In this document: piece after piece, positions 1 through 9,144 of the stretch | How the letters are laid out: each line of letters starts with the position of its first letter | Numbering within the stretch: position 1 is the stretch's first letter | Source: Halomonas sp. HAL1 | Lineage (GTDB): Bacteria; Pseudomonadota; Gammaproteobacteria; Pseudomonadales; Halomonadaceae | Reading direction: 5' to 3' | Assembly (NCBI RefSeq): GCF_030544485.1 | Contig: NZ_CP130610.1 | Coordinates: 3,534,001 to 3,598,000 of the forward strand | Length of the DNA: 64,000 nucleotides | The notes under the pieces: generated by a model | What the model saw: the letters and a program-made list of their open reading frames with translations, nothing else | Database searches by the model: none | What the model was told of the DNA's origin: nothing | Position numbers and translations under genes: made by a program

Positions 1-1093
1 TCAGGCCTGATCGAATCAATTCAATGATTTCGCTTTGCTCTGTTCTTTTTAAACTATAATAAATGGGCAAGCAAAGAATGCGGCTGGCTATCTCGTGAGA
101 GATGGGCAACTCAGCTTTCCCTCCCAAAAATCCGACGGTTTCTAGAGAAGGATAAAAGTAACGTCGAGCCAGAATCGCGTTCTCTTTCAACAGCTCTGCT
201 ACCATTAACACTTGCCGTTCCGTTTCGAAAACAATAGGAAAGTACGCCGAGTTATATGAAAGATCGTCACTTCTTTTTTGAAGTTGTACTGAACCCACCA
301 ACTCATGCTCATAGTTAGTCCAGACTGCGTTTCGTGCAGCTAGGTTACTTTCCATTTCATCCAAAACACAAAGGCCCATCGCCGCCTGTAGCTCATTCAT
401 CTTGGCGTTGATGCCCAGCTCTTCGATGGTCTCCGGCCCGGTGATCCCGAAGTTGATCATCTTCCTTGCCCGTTCCAAGTCCTTCTTACGTTTGAACACA
501 ATGGCGCCGCCCTCACCGGTATGGAACAGCTTCGTGGCATGGAAACTGAGGGTAGCGGCATCGCCGTGTTTGAGCAGGCTTTCGCCTCTATATTGCACAC
601 CGAAGGCGTGGGAGGCATCGTATATAACTTTCAGACTATGCTTTTGGGCAATAGCATCGATGGCTTCTACATCGCAGGCGTTGCCAAATACATGGACCGG
701 CACAATAGCACGGGTCTGAAGTGTGATTGCAGCTTCAATGTTCTCAGGCGCCAAACACCAGGTTTCCGAATCGATGTCTGCAAATACGGGTTGGATGCCA
801 TCCCACTTCAGGGAGCTTGCCGTCGCGATGAAGGTGAACGGCGTTGTTATGGCTTCAGCGGGCTTCTCGTTTACTGGCTCATTAATACCGAGCGCTCGAT
901 AGGCAATTTGCAGTGCCAGGGTGCCATTGGAGACAAGCAGAAGGTTTTCAACACCCAGATACTCTTCCAACCGGCGGGTTAGCTCTTGCACTAACGGGCC
1001 GTTGTTAGTTAGCCAGTTGCGCTCGTATATGCCATCAATGTATTGGTTGAGCTTGTCCCGGTTGGGCAGGTACGGCTTGGTGACGGGGATCAT
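1..1093 (-). CDS. DegT/DnrJ/EryC1/StrS-family sugar aminotransferase (3' end cut by window edge)
   Basis: PLP-dependent aminotransferase expected to convert a dTDP-keto sugar into an amino sugar for a surface glycan. The reading frame opens with [10 protein letters not shown], carries SNGTLAL near residue 55, DASHAFG near 159-165 and the PLP lysine in [14 protein letters not shown] (K188), all typical of the family. About 364 codons are present and no stop is reached before base 1, so only a short C-terminus should be missing (usual length 370-400). The ATG shares an ATGA overlap with the stop of rmlA, so the two are translationally coupled. Linkage to rmlA and rmlB supports a dTDP-4-keto-6-deoxyhexose substrate; the exact position aminated (C3 or C4) cannot be told from sequence alone. 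Confidence 0.88.
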   Translation of the reverse strand, partial: MIPVTKPYLPNRDKLNQYIDGIYERNWLTNNGPLVQELTRRLEEYLGVENLLLVSNGTLALQIAYRALGINEPVNEKPAEAITTPFTFIATASSLKWDGIQPVFADIDSETWCLAPENIEAAITLQTRAIVPVHVFGNACDVEAIDAIAQKHSLKVIYDASHAFGVQYRGESLLKHGDAATLSFHATKLFHTGEGGAIVFKRKKDLERARKMINFGITGPETIEELGINAKMNELQAAMGLCVLDEMESNLAARNAVWTNYEHELVGSVQLQKRSDDLSYNSAYFPIVFETERQVLMVAELLKENAILARRYFYPSLETVGFLGGKAELPISHEIASRILCLPIYYSLKRTEQSEIIELIRSGL

Positions 1094-1968
1094 TCTGCGT
1101 CTTCCAGTATATCCAGGAGGTATTGACCGTAGCCGTTCTTCTTGAGCTGGTCTGCCTGCTGGAGAAATTGCTCTTTGGCTAGCCAGCCTTGGTTAAACCC
1201 GATCTCTTCGAGGCAGGCAATTTTGTAGCCTTGTCGTTTTTCTACGGTTTCCACGAACTGGGCAGCTTCCAGAAGGCTCTCGTGGGTGCCGGTGTCCAGC
1301 CAGGCAAAGCCACGCCCCAGCAGCTCAACATTGAGTTCGCCACGATTCAGGTAAGCCTGGTTGATGCTAGTAATCTCGAGCTCGCCACGGTGCGAGGGCT
1401 TCACCGCCTTGGCAATCTCGATGACGTCGTTGTCATAGAAGTAGAGCCCCGTTACGGCATAGTGGGATTTGGGCTTAGTGGGTTTCTCCTCAATGGAGAT
1501 GGCACGTTTATTGGCATCGAATGCCACCACGCCAAAGCGTTCGGGATCCTTGACCTGATAGCCAAACACGGTGGCGCCCGAGGTACGTGCCGCTGCTTCC
1601 TTCAGCTTGGGCGAAAACCCGTGGCCATAGAAAATATTATCGCCCAGCACCAAGCAGACGCTGTCATCACCGATAAAGTCTTCCCCGATGATAAACGCCT
1701 GCGCCAGTCCATCCGGGCTCGGCTGCTCCGCATAACTCAGCTGGATGCCGAAGTTGCTGCCATCACCGAGCAATTTTTGAAAATTGGGCAGATCTTCCGG
1801 CGTGGAGATGACCAAGATCTCGCGAATACCGGCCAGCATCAGCACTGAGAGCGGGTAGTAGATCATCGGCTTATCATAGATCGGAAGTAGCTGCTTTGAG
1901 ACGCCCATGGTGATGGGATACAAGCGTGTACCGGAGCCACCGGCGAGGATGATGCCTTTACGTGCCAT
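1090..1968 (-). CDS. rmlA: Glucose-1-phosphate thymidylyltransferase RmlA
   Basis: Makes dTDP-glucose from dTTP and glucose-1-phosphate in the cytoplasm, the first step towards dTDP-deoxysugars. The N-terminal nucleotide-binding loop [11 protein letters not shown] (about residues 11-21), KPMIYYPLS and [10 protein letters not shown] are the family signature, and 292 residues is the normal length. It lies 87 bp downstream of rmlB and overlaps the downstream aminotransferase by four bases, so the three form one minus-strand operon. Identification is firm at family level. No rmlC or rmlD is present in the visible part, so rhamnose is not the obvious end product. Confidence 0.96.
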   Translation of the reverse strand: MARKGIILAGGSGTRLYPITMGVSKQLLPIYDKPMIYYPLSVLMLAGIREILVISTPEDLPNFQKLLGDGSNFGIQLSYAEQPSPDGLAQAFIIGEDFIGDDSVCLVLGDNIFYGHGFSPKLKEAAARTSGATVFGYQVKDPERFGVVAFDANKRAISIEEKPTKPKSHYAVTGLYFYDNDVIEIAKAVKPSHRGELEITSINQAYLNRGELNVELLGRGFAWLDTGTHESLLEAAQFVETVEKRQGYKIACLEEIGFNQGWLAKEQFLQQADQLKKNGYGQYLLDILEDAE

Positions 1969-2055
1969 ATGTGCTTCCTCTCTGGGATCAGCGATCGACC
2001 ATCGCTGCGCGATGGATCGCGCAGCAAGCTGTGCTGCTACAAGGGATGTCTTGCT

Positions 2056-3135
2056 TTACGCCGTGGCGACGCCTAGCCGTTCGCGTTGGTAGCTGCCATC
2101 CTGCACGCGGCGGCACCAATCCAGATTGCTGAGGTACCACTGCACGGTCTTGCGAAGCCCGCTCTCGAAAGTTTCCCGCGGCGTCCAGCCGAGCTCACGC
2201 TCGATTTTGTCGGCATCGATGGCGTAACGCAGGTCATGGCCGGGGCGGTCAGCAACGTGAGTGATTAAGGAGGTGCGAGGAGCATGATTTGAGGGAACCA
2301 GCTCATCAAGTAAAACGCAGATCGCCCTAACCACGTCGATATTCTGCTTCTCGTTATGGCCGCCGATATTGTAGGTCTCCCCTACTTGGCCTTGGGTCAC
2401 TACGGTGTAGAGCGCGCGGGCATGATCTTCGACGTAGAGCCAGTCACGAATCTGCTCACCTTGGCCGTATACCGGTAGCGTCTTGCCTTCCAAGGCGTTG
2501 AGTATCACCAGCGGAATCAGCTTCTCGGGGAAGTGATAGGGGCCATAGTTGTTGGAGCAATTGGTGATCAGGGTGGGCAGACCATAGGTGCGATGCCAGG
2601 CGCGGACTAGATGGTCTGAGCTCGCCTTGCTGGCCGAATAAGGCGAGCTGGGCGCGTAGGCGGTGGTTTCTACAAATAGCTGTTCGCGGGCGTTAGACAC
2701 GTCTGCCGGGTGCGGCAAGTCGCCATAGACCTCGTCGGTGGAAATGTGGTGAAAGCGAAAGGTCGCTTTTCGCTCGGCCTCAAGGCTGTTCCAGTAGGCA
2801 CGCGCCACTTCCAACAGCGTATACGTTCCGACGATATTGGTTTGGATGAACTCCGCGGGGCCATCAATGGAGCGGTCCACGTGGCTCTCGGCGGCCAGGT
2901 GCATCACCGCATCGGGCTGGTGTTCGGCGAACACTCGCGCAAGTGCCGCCTGCTCGCAGATATCCACCTGCTCGAAGGCGTAGCGTGAGCTATCAGCGAC
3001 TTCCGCCAGCGACTCCAAGTTGCCGGCATAAGTCAGCTTATCGACGTTAACCACGCTGTCGGCGGTATGGGCGATGATATGGCGAATCACGGCTGAGCCA
3101 ATAAAGCCCGCGCCGCCGGTGATGAGAAGCTTCAT
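2056..3135 (-). CDS. rmlB: dTDP-glucose 4,6-dehydratase RmlB
   Basis: Converts dTDP-glucose to dTDP-4-keto-6-deoxyglucose. It is an extended short-chain dehydrogenase: the Rossmann motif TGGAGFIG is at residues 6-13, the catalytic STDEVYG with D134/E135 follows, and YSASK supplies Y166 and K170. At 359 residues it is full length. It is the first gene of the rmlB-rmlA-aminotransferase operon, with its promoter expected in the AT-rich 299 bp upstream. The family assignment is secure; the sugar finally made depends on genes beyond base 1. Confidence 0.96.
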   Translation of the reverse strand: MKLLITGGAGFIGSAVIRHIIAHTADSVVNVDKLTYAGNLESLAEVADSSRYAFEQVDICEQAALARVFAEHQPDAVMHLAAESHVDRSIDGPAEFIQTNIVGTYTLLEVARAYWNSLEAERKATFRFHHISTDEVYGDLPHPADVSNAREQLFVETTAYAPSSPYSASKASSDHLVRAWHRTYGLPTLITNCSNNYGPYHFPEKLIPLVILNALEGKTLPVYGQGEQIRDWLYVEDHARALYTVVTQGQVGETYNIGGHNEKQNIDVVRAICVLLDELVPSNHAPRTSLITHVADRPGHDLRYAIDADKIERELGWTPRETFESGLRKTVQWYLSNLDWCRRVQDGSYQRERLGVATA

Positions 3136-3434
3136 ACTGATTTTCCCTGCCCAGCTTGGCTAAGCATGTTCTGCCATGCGCTGGAAGATGGCGTTACGTT
3201 CAAAGAGCACCACATTCATGCTCATGCTGTACCAGCAATAATTTTAGGCACGCTACCGCCCAGAGATTCCCTGGGCGTATTCTCAAACCCTACTTCTTAA
3301 TCATAAAAAATGCGCATAAAAAATCTGTACAAAAAATGCACTAAACTGCATAACTACCAGCATGTTACTGTACGTCGGCTATATATAATTAGCAACATAA
3401 AGAAGTATTTTCAACCGCTTTATGCTGCTATTTC
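3136..3434. promoter_or_regulatory. AT-rich intergenic region between wzc-type gene and rmlB
   Basis: This 299 bp gap lies downstream of the wzc-type kinase gene and upstream of rmlB on the minus strand. It is clearly richer in A and T than the flanking genes, notably around 3290-3400 with several A-runs, and should hold the rmlB promoter. I see no convincing hairpin terminator and no small gene with a ribosome-binding site. Confidence 0.4.
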
Positions 3435-5672
3435 TTACTGTTCAACCGATTTGTAACTGTAGTGGTAGTAGCCATACCCATAATCGGTCGCGGCTTTTCT
3501 TTCTACCGCGTTTAGAATGGCCCCTTTCACTATAACGCCTGCACTTTCTAATCGGCGCGTCGCTAGCTGCATTTCTTTGGGGGTGTTCATTTCGTAGCGC
3601 GCGACCAACAGTGTCGTGCCGCAGTGATTACCGACGATGACTGGGTCGGTGACGGCGAGCACCGGGGGAGTATCTATAATGATGAGATCATAATGTTCCT
3701 GCATCTCGTCTAACATTTGCTTAAAGCGTGACCCCATGAGTAATTCTGAGGGGTTTGGCGGGGCCATACCGCGCGCCATATAGCTCAACCCTTCTATTTG
3801 GCTACTGCGTAGCTGCGCCTGCCACGTTGAACGGCCTGACAGCACATCGGAAAGCCCGTTAGCGCTTTCACCGCCAAAGGCATAGTGCAGGTGGCCTTTG
3901 CGCATGTCGGCATCCATCACCAGCACCCGCTGGCCGATTTGGGCGCAGACAGCCCCCAGGTTGATAGAAATGAAACTTTTGCCTACCTCAGGGCTAGCCC
4001 CGGTGATCATCAGGCAGCGATTAGTGGCTTCCAGCGTAGCGAAATGCAGGCTGGTGCGTAGGCCGCGTAATGACTCGATAGCAATATCACCGGGGGCGTG
4101 TTCTGCCAGTACGCCACTTACCATTTTAAAACCGCGTTTTTTACCTTTCTTCTTAATCCAGCGCACCAGCTTGTTTTGTGCTTCTGATAACGGCACGCTG
4201 GCATAAACCGGCAGGCCGCTTTGTTCGATTTGCTCAGGGCTTTCAATCCCCCGGCGCAGTAATCCAATCACTAGCACAACGCCCACGGCTAGCATGCCGC
4301 CTAGCAGCGTGGCCATCACTACAATCAAAGGCTTTTTAGGCGCAATCGCGTTTTTGCTCACCAACGCATCGTCAATAATCCGCACATTACCCACCGTGCC
4401 AGCGCGTGCCATTTGCAGCTCTTGGGTTTTGTTTAATACGTTGACATAAATGGCCTGCGTGACTTCTACATCCCGCGTTAAGCGAACAATTTCTTGCTGG
4501 GTTTCCGGCAACTGGCTTACCCGCTCGTTTAACGCATCCAAATCATTTTTTAAGTTACGTTTTTGGCGCAGTAGTGCCTGATAACTTGGGTGACTAGGGG
4601 TGAAACGCTGGGCCAATTCCGCCTCTTGAAACTCCAGCTCATTCAAGCTTTGCTCAAGCGCTATGTAGCGCTCAATCGCCGCTTGAGATTCAGTATTGAG
4701 GTCAACACTCTCTGCATTTACCCGGTACTCATTTAAGCGGTTTTCAGCCGCGTTCAGCTGCTCACGCAGCTCGGGGGATTGTTCTTCCAAAAACGCCAGG
4801 CTTTGCTCTGCTTCTGCAGATTGTCTCTCAACATTCTGGGTCAGAAAAATTTCGGTGACCGCATCTAGTGATCGCTTAATCTCCTGCACATCACCACCGG
4901 TTAGGGTTAAGCGCAACATGCCCGTGCTACTGCTCCTACCGCCGCCTTCTTCGCTCACACTTAGCCGGCTCTTTAAACGTTGAACGGCGACTGAGCGCTG
5001 CAGTTTGGTTAGTGTAAACTCCGCTCCTGCCGCTGCAGCCATATCGACCACACTCACCTTTACCTCACCGCCTAGAAAAGAGTTAAGTACACCTACTTGG
5101 CCGGTGCCCAGGCGCTCACCCTCTAGCCAAAATGAATACTCTTCTACTTGGCCTTCTGTACTGCTTTCTGCCTTTAAGGTAAACGCTTGGCCGCGATAGG
5201 CGTCATCTACCTCTAAACGCCCGACGTTAACGCTTTCCCCACCCCATACTGCGGCGCTATTTTGCATAAAACTAGGCCGCTCAATGCCCCGGCGTTGAAT
5301 AAACTCACCTATAATCGGCAGCGTGCGCGGCGTCACCACCGTGTCTAACGCTACTCGGTCGACTACTTGGCCCAGCACCATACGGGACTGGAGTATTTGC
5401 ACCTCCGCAGAGGTCGACGATTCACTCGTTTGGCCCAACACCTCGCTTAACTCACCAAAGGGATTAAGTGATGAGCGCTGCTCTATCTGTACCAGCGCGT
5501 TACCCTGGTAAACCGGCGTGGCTAATAAAGCGTAAATAACCCCAAATGAGGCAAACAACACCGTAATGGCGATAATCCACCATTTACGGTCTAACAGCAG
5601 ACCCAGCAGGCGGCCTAGATCAATTTCATCATCCTGATGTGAAGCACCATTCAAGGGGGTTACATCGCTCAT
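3435..5672 (-). CDS. wzc: Wzc-type polysaccharide co-polymerase and tyrosine autokinase
   Basis: Inner-membrane protein that controls chain length and export of exopolysaccharide, working with Wza and Wzb. Two membrane segments bracket a long periplasmic region: one at about residues 32-52 and one near 441-465. The periplasmic part is rich in coiled-coil-like stretches (about 270-420). The cytoplasmic BY-kinase domain has Walker A GASPEVGKS (about 557-565), Walker A' DADMRKG (about 587) and Walker B LIIIDTPP (about 664). The last 20 residues carry a tyrosine cluster (seven Tyr from about 729), the autophosphorylation tail. At 745 residues it is full length and fused, as in proteobacteria. It follows wzb by 51 bp in the order wza-wzb-wzc. 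Confidence 0.95.
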   Translation of the reverse strand: MSDVTPLNGASHQDDEIDLGRLLGLLLDRKWWIIAITVLFASFGVIYALLATPVYQGNALVQIEQRSSLNPFGELSEVLGQTSESSTSAEVQILQSRMVLGQVVDRVALDTVVTPRTLPIIGEFIQRRGIERPSFMQNSAAVWGGESVNVGRLEVDDAYRGQAFTLKAESSTEGQVEEYSFWLEGERLGTGQVGVLNSFLGGEVKVSVVDMAAAAGAEFTLTKLQRSVAVQRLKSRLSVSEEGGGRSSSTGMLRLTLTGGDVQEIKRSLDAVTEIFLTQNVERQSAEAEQSLAFLEEQSPELREQLNAAENRLNEYRVNAESVDLNTESQAAIERYIALEQSLNELEFQEAELAQRFTPSHPSYQALLRQKRNLKNDLDALNERVSQLPETQQEIVRLTRDVEVTQAIYVNVLNKTQELQMARAGTVGNVRIIDDALVSKNAIAPKKPLIVVMATLLGGMLAVGVVLVIGLLRRGIESPEQIEQSGLPVYASVPLSEAQNKLVRWIKKKGKKRGFKMVSGVLAEHAPGDIAIESLRGLRTSLHFATLEATNRCLMITGASPEVGKSFISINLGAVCAQIGQRVLVMDADMRKGHLHYAFGGESANGLSDVLSGRSTWQAQLRSSQIEGLSYMARGMAPPNPSELLMGSRFKQMLDEMQEHYDLIIIDTPPVLAVTDPVIVGNHCGTTLLVARYEMNTPKEMQLATRRLESAGVIVKGAILNAVERKAATDYGYGYYHYSYKSVEQ

Positions 5673-5723
5673 ACGTACGTTATGTCCACGTTTATAAATT
5701 AAAGTGTGCTAGGTGACTGCGGG

Positions 5724-6164
5724 CTAGCCTAACTTACTCGCCCAGGTGCGGCAGGCTTCGTCCATTAGCCGGTGTACGTACTCAAACACTTCCTGGCTTT
5801 TCAGGTAGGGGTCGGGAATGTCACGACCTTTTCCATTATCCAGCCAGCGGCCCAAACGCATCGTTTTACCTAGGGCTTCAGGGGCGATTTCTGCCACTGC
5901 CCGGCGCTGGTTGTCGCTCATCACTAAAATCAAGTCTGCGGCTTGCAGCATCTCAAGCGTTAGCTGACTAGCACTGTGCTCAGCTACCTTCAACCTTGCC
6001 GCTTCCGCCAGCTGCCGCGCTTTTGGATCAACACCCTCACCTACCCGCGCGCCCAGCCCGGCAGACGAAAATTGCTTGTCAGGTAGCTGCGCCCGCAACA
6101 TGGCTTCCGCCACCGGGCTGCGGCAAATATTGCCTATGCACACCACCAAGATGTTATGAAACAT
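5724..6164 (-). CDS. wzb: Low-molecular-weight protein tyrosine phosphatase Wzb
   Basis: Cytoplasmic phosphatase that removes phosphate from the tyrosine tail of the Wzc-type kinase and so permits polymer export. The P-loop CIGNICRSP (C9 to R15, the CX5R motif) lies at the N-terminus and the general-acid loop DPDPY-type motif (D118-P-Y120) near the C-terminus. At 146 residues it has the usual length. Its position between wza and wzc confirms the role. A 175 bp gap with short tandem repeats separates it from wza, longer than is usual inside this operon. Confidence 0.95.
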   Translation of the reverse strand: MFHNILVVCIGNICRSPVAEAMLRAQLPDKQFSSAGLGARVGEGVDPKARQLAEAARLKVAEHSASQLTLEMLQAADLILVMSDNQRRAVAEIAPEALGKTMRLGRWLDNGKGRDIPDPYLKSQEVFEYVHRLMDEACRTWASKLG

Positions 6165-6287
6165 AATTTAACAATGCCCTGTTCGCACTCATTGTCATTG
6201 GCTGACGGTGTCATCATCCATCTGCACTGCTTACGGATTAGGTAGTGCTTAAAAGCTAGGTACCCATCTATAAAGCTTATACACGTG

Positions 6288-6335
6288 CATTGTTACAAAC
6301 ATTGTTACAAGCACGGTTACAAGCACGTCACAGGC
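6288..6335. repeat. 12-bp tandem repeats in the wza-wzb gap
   Basis: Three near-identical 12-base units run head to tail: cattgttacaaa (6288-6299), cattgttacaag (6300-6311) and cacggttacaag (6312-6323), followed by a degenerate fourth unit to 6335. They lie between wza and wzb, just after the wza stop on the minus strand. A change in repeat number would alter the spacing between the two genes. No function is known to me. Confidence 0.75.
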
Positions 6336-6339
6336 ACTG

Positions 6340-7488
6340 TTATAAATCGCGTGAATCGGTAACGCTTTCTGCAGCAAAACCCGGTAAGCGAATAGACGGC
6401 AGAAGTTGGCTAATAACACGGTTCCAGCGGGCAATAGGCGCTGTGGTTACGTACACCACATCACTTGGCTGCATGGCAAAGCGGCTGCCCAGTGTTAATG
6501 CCACGGCGTTACTGATATCCAGCTGATACACCGTGGCTAAGCGCTCGCTGCCTGGCTCGTTACTACGAATGACAAAAATACCGGATGGTTCAGCGCTAGC
6601 CTCATCAATACCGCCTGCTCTCGCCAACACATCCGTTAGCGTGAGGCGCTCGTTGCCCAAACGCACATTCCCTGGAACTCCCACTTGGCCCATTACCGCG
6701 ACCGCTTGATTCTCCGAGGTGGGCACATGGAGCACATCGCCATCTTGCAACAGGCGGTTTTGGCTTTGGTCGCCTTCACGCATAAGGCTAAATAGCGAAA
6801 GGCGCTCTTCTATGCCATTACGTGTTAGGTAGACCTCATGCCAGTTGGCCTCTTCACCTGCGCCGCCCGCTTGGCTAATCGCATCCGCTACCGTGAGTGG
6901 CACCGTGGTAACAGGCACGCTGCCGGGCTGGCCTACCGCGCCGCTTACCAATACTTTTTGAGAACGAAAGGCTGCAATATTGACATCGACTTGCGGTTCT
7001 TGAATCACTCCTGCTAACCGTTGAGTTAGCAGGCGGCGCACTTCTTCAAGCGTCAGCCCTTCTACCTGTAAGCGGCCTGCAAAAGGGTAAAAAATGGTGC
7101 CGTCGTTGCGTACCTGATTACCTGCATCTTCCGCGCGGCGTTCGCTACCGGCAGGAATGGTTAATTCAGGGTGGTCATACACAATAATACTCAGTACATC
7201 GCCGGGGCCAATGCGGTATTGCCAGGCATCAATAGCTTCGCGCAACTCACTCGGCATGGGTGTGGCGCGGTTGCCTGCACGGGGCATAGAGGCCACTAGC
7301 CCTGGAGTGATTGGCTGCACATCTACCAGGTCATTAATGGGCGCGGTTTGGGTGTTGTAATCCATGTGGCCGCCGGGGGCAAGCGAGCAGCCAGAAAGCG
7401 CAAGCACACCAACCAGGGCGGCAGCGAAAGGTAATCGCCGCAAAGGGCGCGTGGCGATACGACACTGATACATCCACTTTACTCGCAT
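6340..7488 (-). CDS. wza: Wza-type outer-membrane polysaccharide export lipoprotein
   Basis: Forms the outer-membrane channel for exopolysaccharide. A lipoprotein signal ends in the lipobox LALSGC, giving a lipidated cysteine at about residue 34. The poly_export domain follows (about 90-180, YRIGPGDVLSIIVYDHPE) and then SLBB-type beta-grasp repeats (for example VLVSGAVGQPGSVPV and VAVMGQVGVPGNVRL). At 382 residues it is full length. It is the first gene of the wza-wzb-wzc operon, and its promoter should lie in the 468 bp region shared with the divergent yjbE-type gene. Start chosen at the ATG at 7488; its ribosome-binding site is weak, and an internal ATG at 7473 would also keep the signal peptide. 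Confidence 0.94.
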   Translation of the reverse strand: MRVKWMYQCRIATRPLRRLPFAAALVGVLALSGCSLAPGGHMDYNTQTAPINDLVDVQPITPGLVASMPRAGNRATPMPSELREAIDAWQYRIGPGDVLSIIVYDHPELTIPAGSERRAEDAGNQVRNDGTIFYPFAGRLQVEGLTLEEVRRLLTQRLAGVIQEPQVDVNIAAFRSQKVLVSGAVGQPGSVPVTTVPLTVADAISQAGGAGEEANWHEVYLTRNGIEERLSLFSLMREGDQSQNRLLQDGDVLHVPTSENQAVAVMGQVGVPGNVRLGNERLTLTDVLARAGGIDEASAEPSGIFVIRSNEPGSERLATVYQLDISNAVALTLGSRFAMQPSDVVYVTTAPIARWNRVISQLLPSIRLPGFAAESVTDSRDL

Positions 7489-7956
7489 AGGGTTATAACA
7501 GTACCTGCGACATTTTTATTAGCAGGCTTGCTGATTTGGTTCAATAACTTAAATGAGAAAGCCGCATCCTACCTAACTCCGCCCTTCCACGCTAGCAGCT
7601 ATTAATATAAGTCGCGCTTAGGCATCTTTTTATACTGAAATGGTAAATGTCAGCCTAGCCACTCCCAAAACCCCTTACTCTTTCCTTTACTCTTTGGGGC
7701 TTCATCGAGCCGCTGCCGCTGAGGAGCATCCTCCGTGTCTCATGCCATCTATCATTATTACCACGCTAATTACGGGAGCTTTTTTCATGTAGGATATAGG
7801 CCAAAATTTTAGTTTGGGTCTATGTTTAAGATGAGTTGCGCGCTACTATCAAGGCAAATTTTTGACGTAAACTTTTTACGTGCAAGCCATCTTTTCTGCT
7901 GAGCATAAGCAAATACTGTGTTTTGCATTCGATTATTGCTGATAGGAGATAGCATT
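7489..7956. promoter_or_regulatory. Divergent promoter region of the two exopolysaccharide operons
   Basis: This 468 bp stretch separates the minus-strand wza operon from the plus-strand yjbE-type operon, so it must drive both. It contains a perfect 7-base inverted repeat, ACGTAAA at 7865-7871 and TTTACGT at 7875-7881, about 80 bases upstream of the yjbE-type ATG, a plausible operator. No JUMPstart/ops element is recognisable. A minus-strand frame over 7809-7997 has no ribosome-binding site or protein-like composition and is not called a gene. Confidence 0.5.
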
Positions 7957-8325
7957 ATGTTGAAGAAACCCCTGGCTTTTCTAGCTATTACGGGCATGTT
8001 GGCTTCGCCATTAGCGATGGCCCAAACCTCCCCACAAGCCTCTCCTCAAAACCCTACGCCAACACCCGCTTCAACGCCAGTTTCAACGCCTGCTCCCGCA
8101 TCCTCGACTGGTACTGGAGCTGCCGCCGGTGGTACTGGAACTGCCGCCGGGACGACTGCAGCAGCAGGCGGCGTCACGGCTGGTGGGGCAGCGGTTGGCG
8201 GCTTAGCTGGCGCACTGGGAGTTAGCACTACCGTACTAGTAGTAGGTGCAGTCAGTGCTGTGGCGCTCGGCGCTGCCGTTAGCGCTGCTGATTCCTCTGG
8301 CTCTGGCAGCACAGGCACGCGCTGA
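7957..8325 (+). CDS. yjbE: YjbE-type small secreted Ala/Gly/Thr-rich protein
   Basis: Small exported protein of unknown role, first gene of a yjbEFGH-type operon, which in enterobacteria affects extracellular polysaccharide production. The ATG at 7957 follows AGGAG at a good distance, giving 122 residues. Residues 1-24 are a classic signal peptide ending in AMAQ. The rest is low complexity: a Pro/Thr/Ser stretch, then Gly/Ala/Thr-rich segments, a hydrophobic part near 80-105, and a Ser/Gly tail. Low sequence conservation makes the family call rest mainly on gene order and composition. It may be produced in excess of the next genes because a strong hairpin follows. Confidence 0.75.
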   Translation: MLKKPLAFLAITGMLASPLAMAQTSPQASPQNPTPTPASTPVSTPAPASSTGTGAAAGGTGTAAGTTAAAGGVTAGGAAVGGLAGALGVSTTVLVVGAVSAVALGAAVSAADSSGSGSTGTR

Positions 8326-8375
8326 GGTAACGTTTGAACACTACCGATAGGCACCTACCTTGCCATTACTCAACG

Positions 8376-8411
8376 ACGCATAAGAGCCGCTTGTTAGCGG
8401 CTCTTATGCGT
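8376..8411 (+). terminator. Perfect 15-bp hairpin between yjbE and yjbF
   Basis: Arms 8376-8390 (acgcataagagccgc) and 8397-8411 are perfectly complementary around a six-base loop. A T-run (8424-8430) follows 12 bases later, so this is better read as a partial terminator or 3' mRNA-stabilising structure than a full stop. It would raise yjbE mRNA relative to yjbFGH. The 3' arm covers a candidate ATG of the next gene at 8406. Confidence 0.75.
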
Positions 8412-8435
8412 GGGTGCATCCGCTCTTTTTTAGCG

Positions 8436-9089
8436 ATGTGGTTTAGAGCCGTTATTCTAGGCAGCCTGTTTGCTTTGGCTGGGTGTAGCACCTTCGAACG
8501 CTCTAGCATTGCTCAAACTATCGTTATTTTCGATCCAGGCCGTGGCCAAGCGACTGCTGAGCAGGCAGAAAACATTGCCTTTGCTTCGATTGCTCTGGAC
8601 ACCTCTGTACAGCGTGGTTTAGTGGTGTTGGGCGCCCAAACGGGCGAACAAACTCACTGGCCGATTAGCGCGGGTGGGTTTTTAAGCCTTTCCCAAGGGG
8701 GCCTTTATGCTGTTGCAACCCCACAAGGGGATTTGCTGACCACACGTTACGGTTTACCGGAAGAAGCAAACGCTGGCACTCCTTGGCAGCTTGCTGCTCC
8801 TGCAAACTTTTCAATAGAGCGCCACTGGGTTGATAGTGATGGTTTGAGCCACGCTCAACGTGCTGAAGGCACTATGACCTGCGGTGAACCGCAGCGCCGC
8901 GAGTTGCTATTAACTGAGTTGGTACTGGAGTCGTGTCACGTTGATTACACATGGGATAGTGGTCAGACTACCCGCGCTCAATGGTGGAGAGACCCTGCTA
9001 CCTTAAGGCTTTGGGAAGTTGATGAGGCGGCTTGGCCTCAAGGCCCAGATATTAGCTGGCAAGTAGCTCGCCCTTGGTGGGGTAGTTAA
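8436..9089 (+). CDS. yjbF: YjbF/GfcB-type lipoprotein
   Basis: Periplasm-facing lipoprotein of the YjbF (GfcB) family, part of the yjbEFGH exopolysaccharide operon. A short signal sequence ends in the lipobox ALAGC. The mature protein has the family's alternating beta-rich pattern with QTIVIFDPGRGQATAEQAENI near its start and several Trp residues at the C-terminus. The start is uncertain: ATG 8436 gives a normal 17-residue lipoprotein signal, ATG 8406 sits inside the hairpin arm, and a TTG at 8334 with GAGG upstream would make an unusually long leader that encodes the hairpin. No candidate ATG has a clear ribosome-binding site, so coupling to yjbE translation is possible. Confidence 0.82.
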   Translation: MWFRAVILGSLFALAGCSTFERSSIAQTIVIFDPGRGQATAEQAENIAFASIALDTSVQRGLVVLGAQTGEQTHWPISAGGFLSLSQGGLYAVATPQGDLLTTRYGLPEEANAGTPWQLAAPANFSIERHWVDSDGLSHAQRAEGTMTCGEPQRRELLLTELVLESCHVDYTWDSGQTTRAQWWRDPATLRLWEVDEAAWPQGPDISWQVARPWWGS

Positions 9090-9144
9090 CCAATCAAAGC
9101 TTATCCTGCCATGTACTACCTTATGCTGCGTTGAAGCGAGAGAT

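Noticed and set aside
402..982. Plus-strand open frames opposite the partial aminotransferase gene
   Set aside because: They are antisense shadows of a clearly coding minus-strand frame with PLP-site motifs, and have no ribosome-binding site.
3156..3344. 62-codon plus-strand frame upstream of rmlB
   Set aside because: Basic, low-complexity composition, no ribosome-binding site and location in an AT-rich promoter region.
6249..6434. 61-codon minus-strand frame over the 12-bp repeats
   Set aside because: Its repetitive Val-Thr residues simply translate the tandem repeats, and it overlaps the end of wza.
7809..7997. 62-codon minus-strand frame in the exopolysaccharide control region
   Set aside because: No ribosome-binding site, overlaps the signal peptide region of the yjbE-type gene, and no protein-like pattern.
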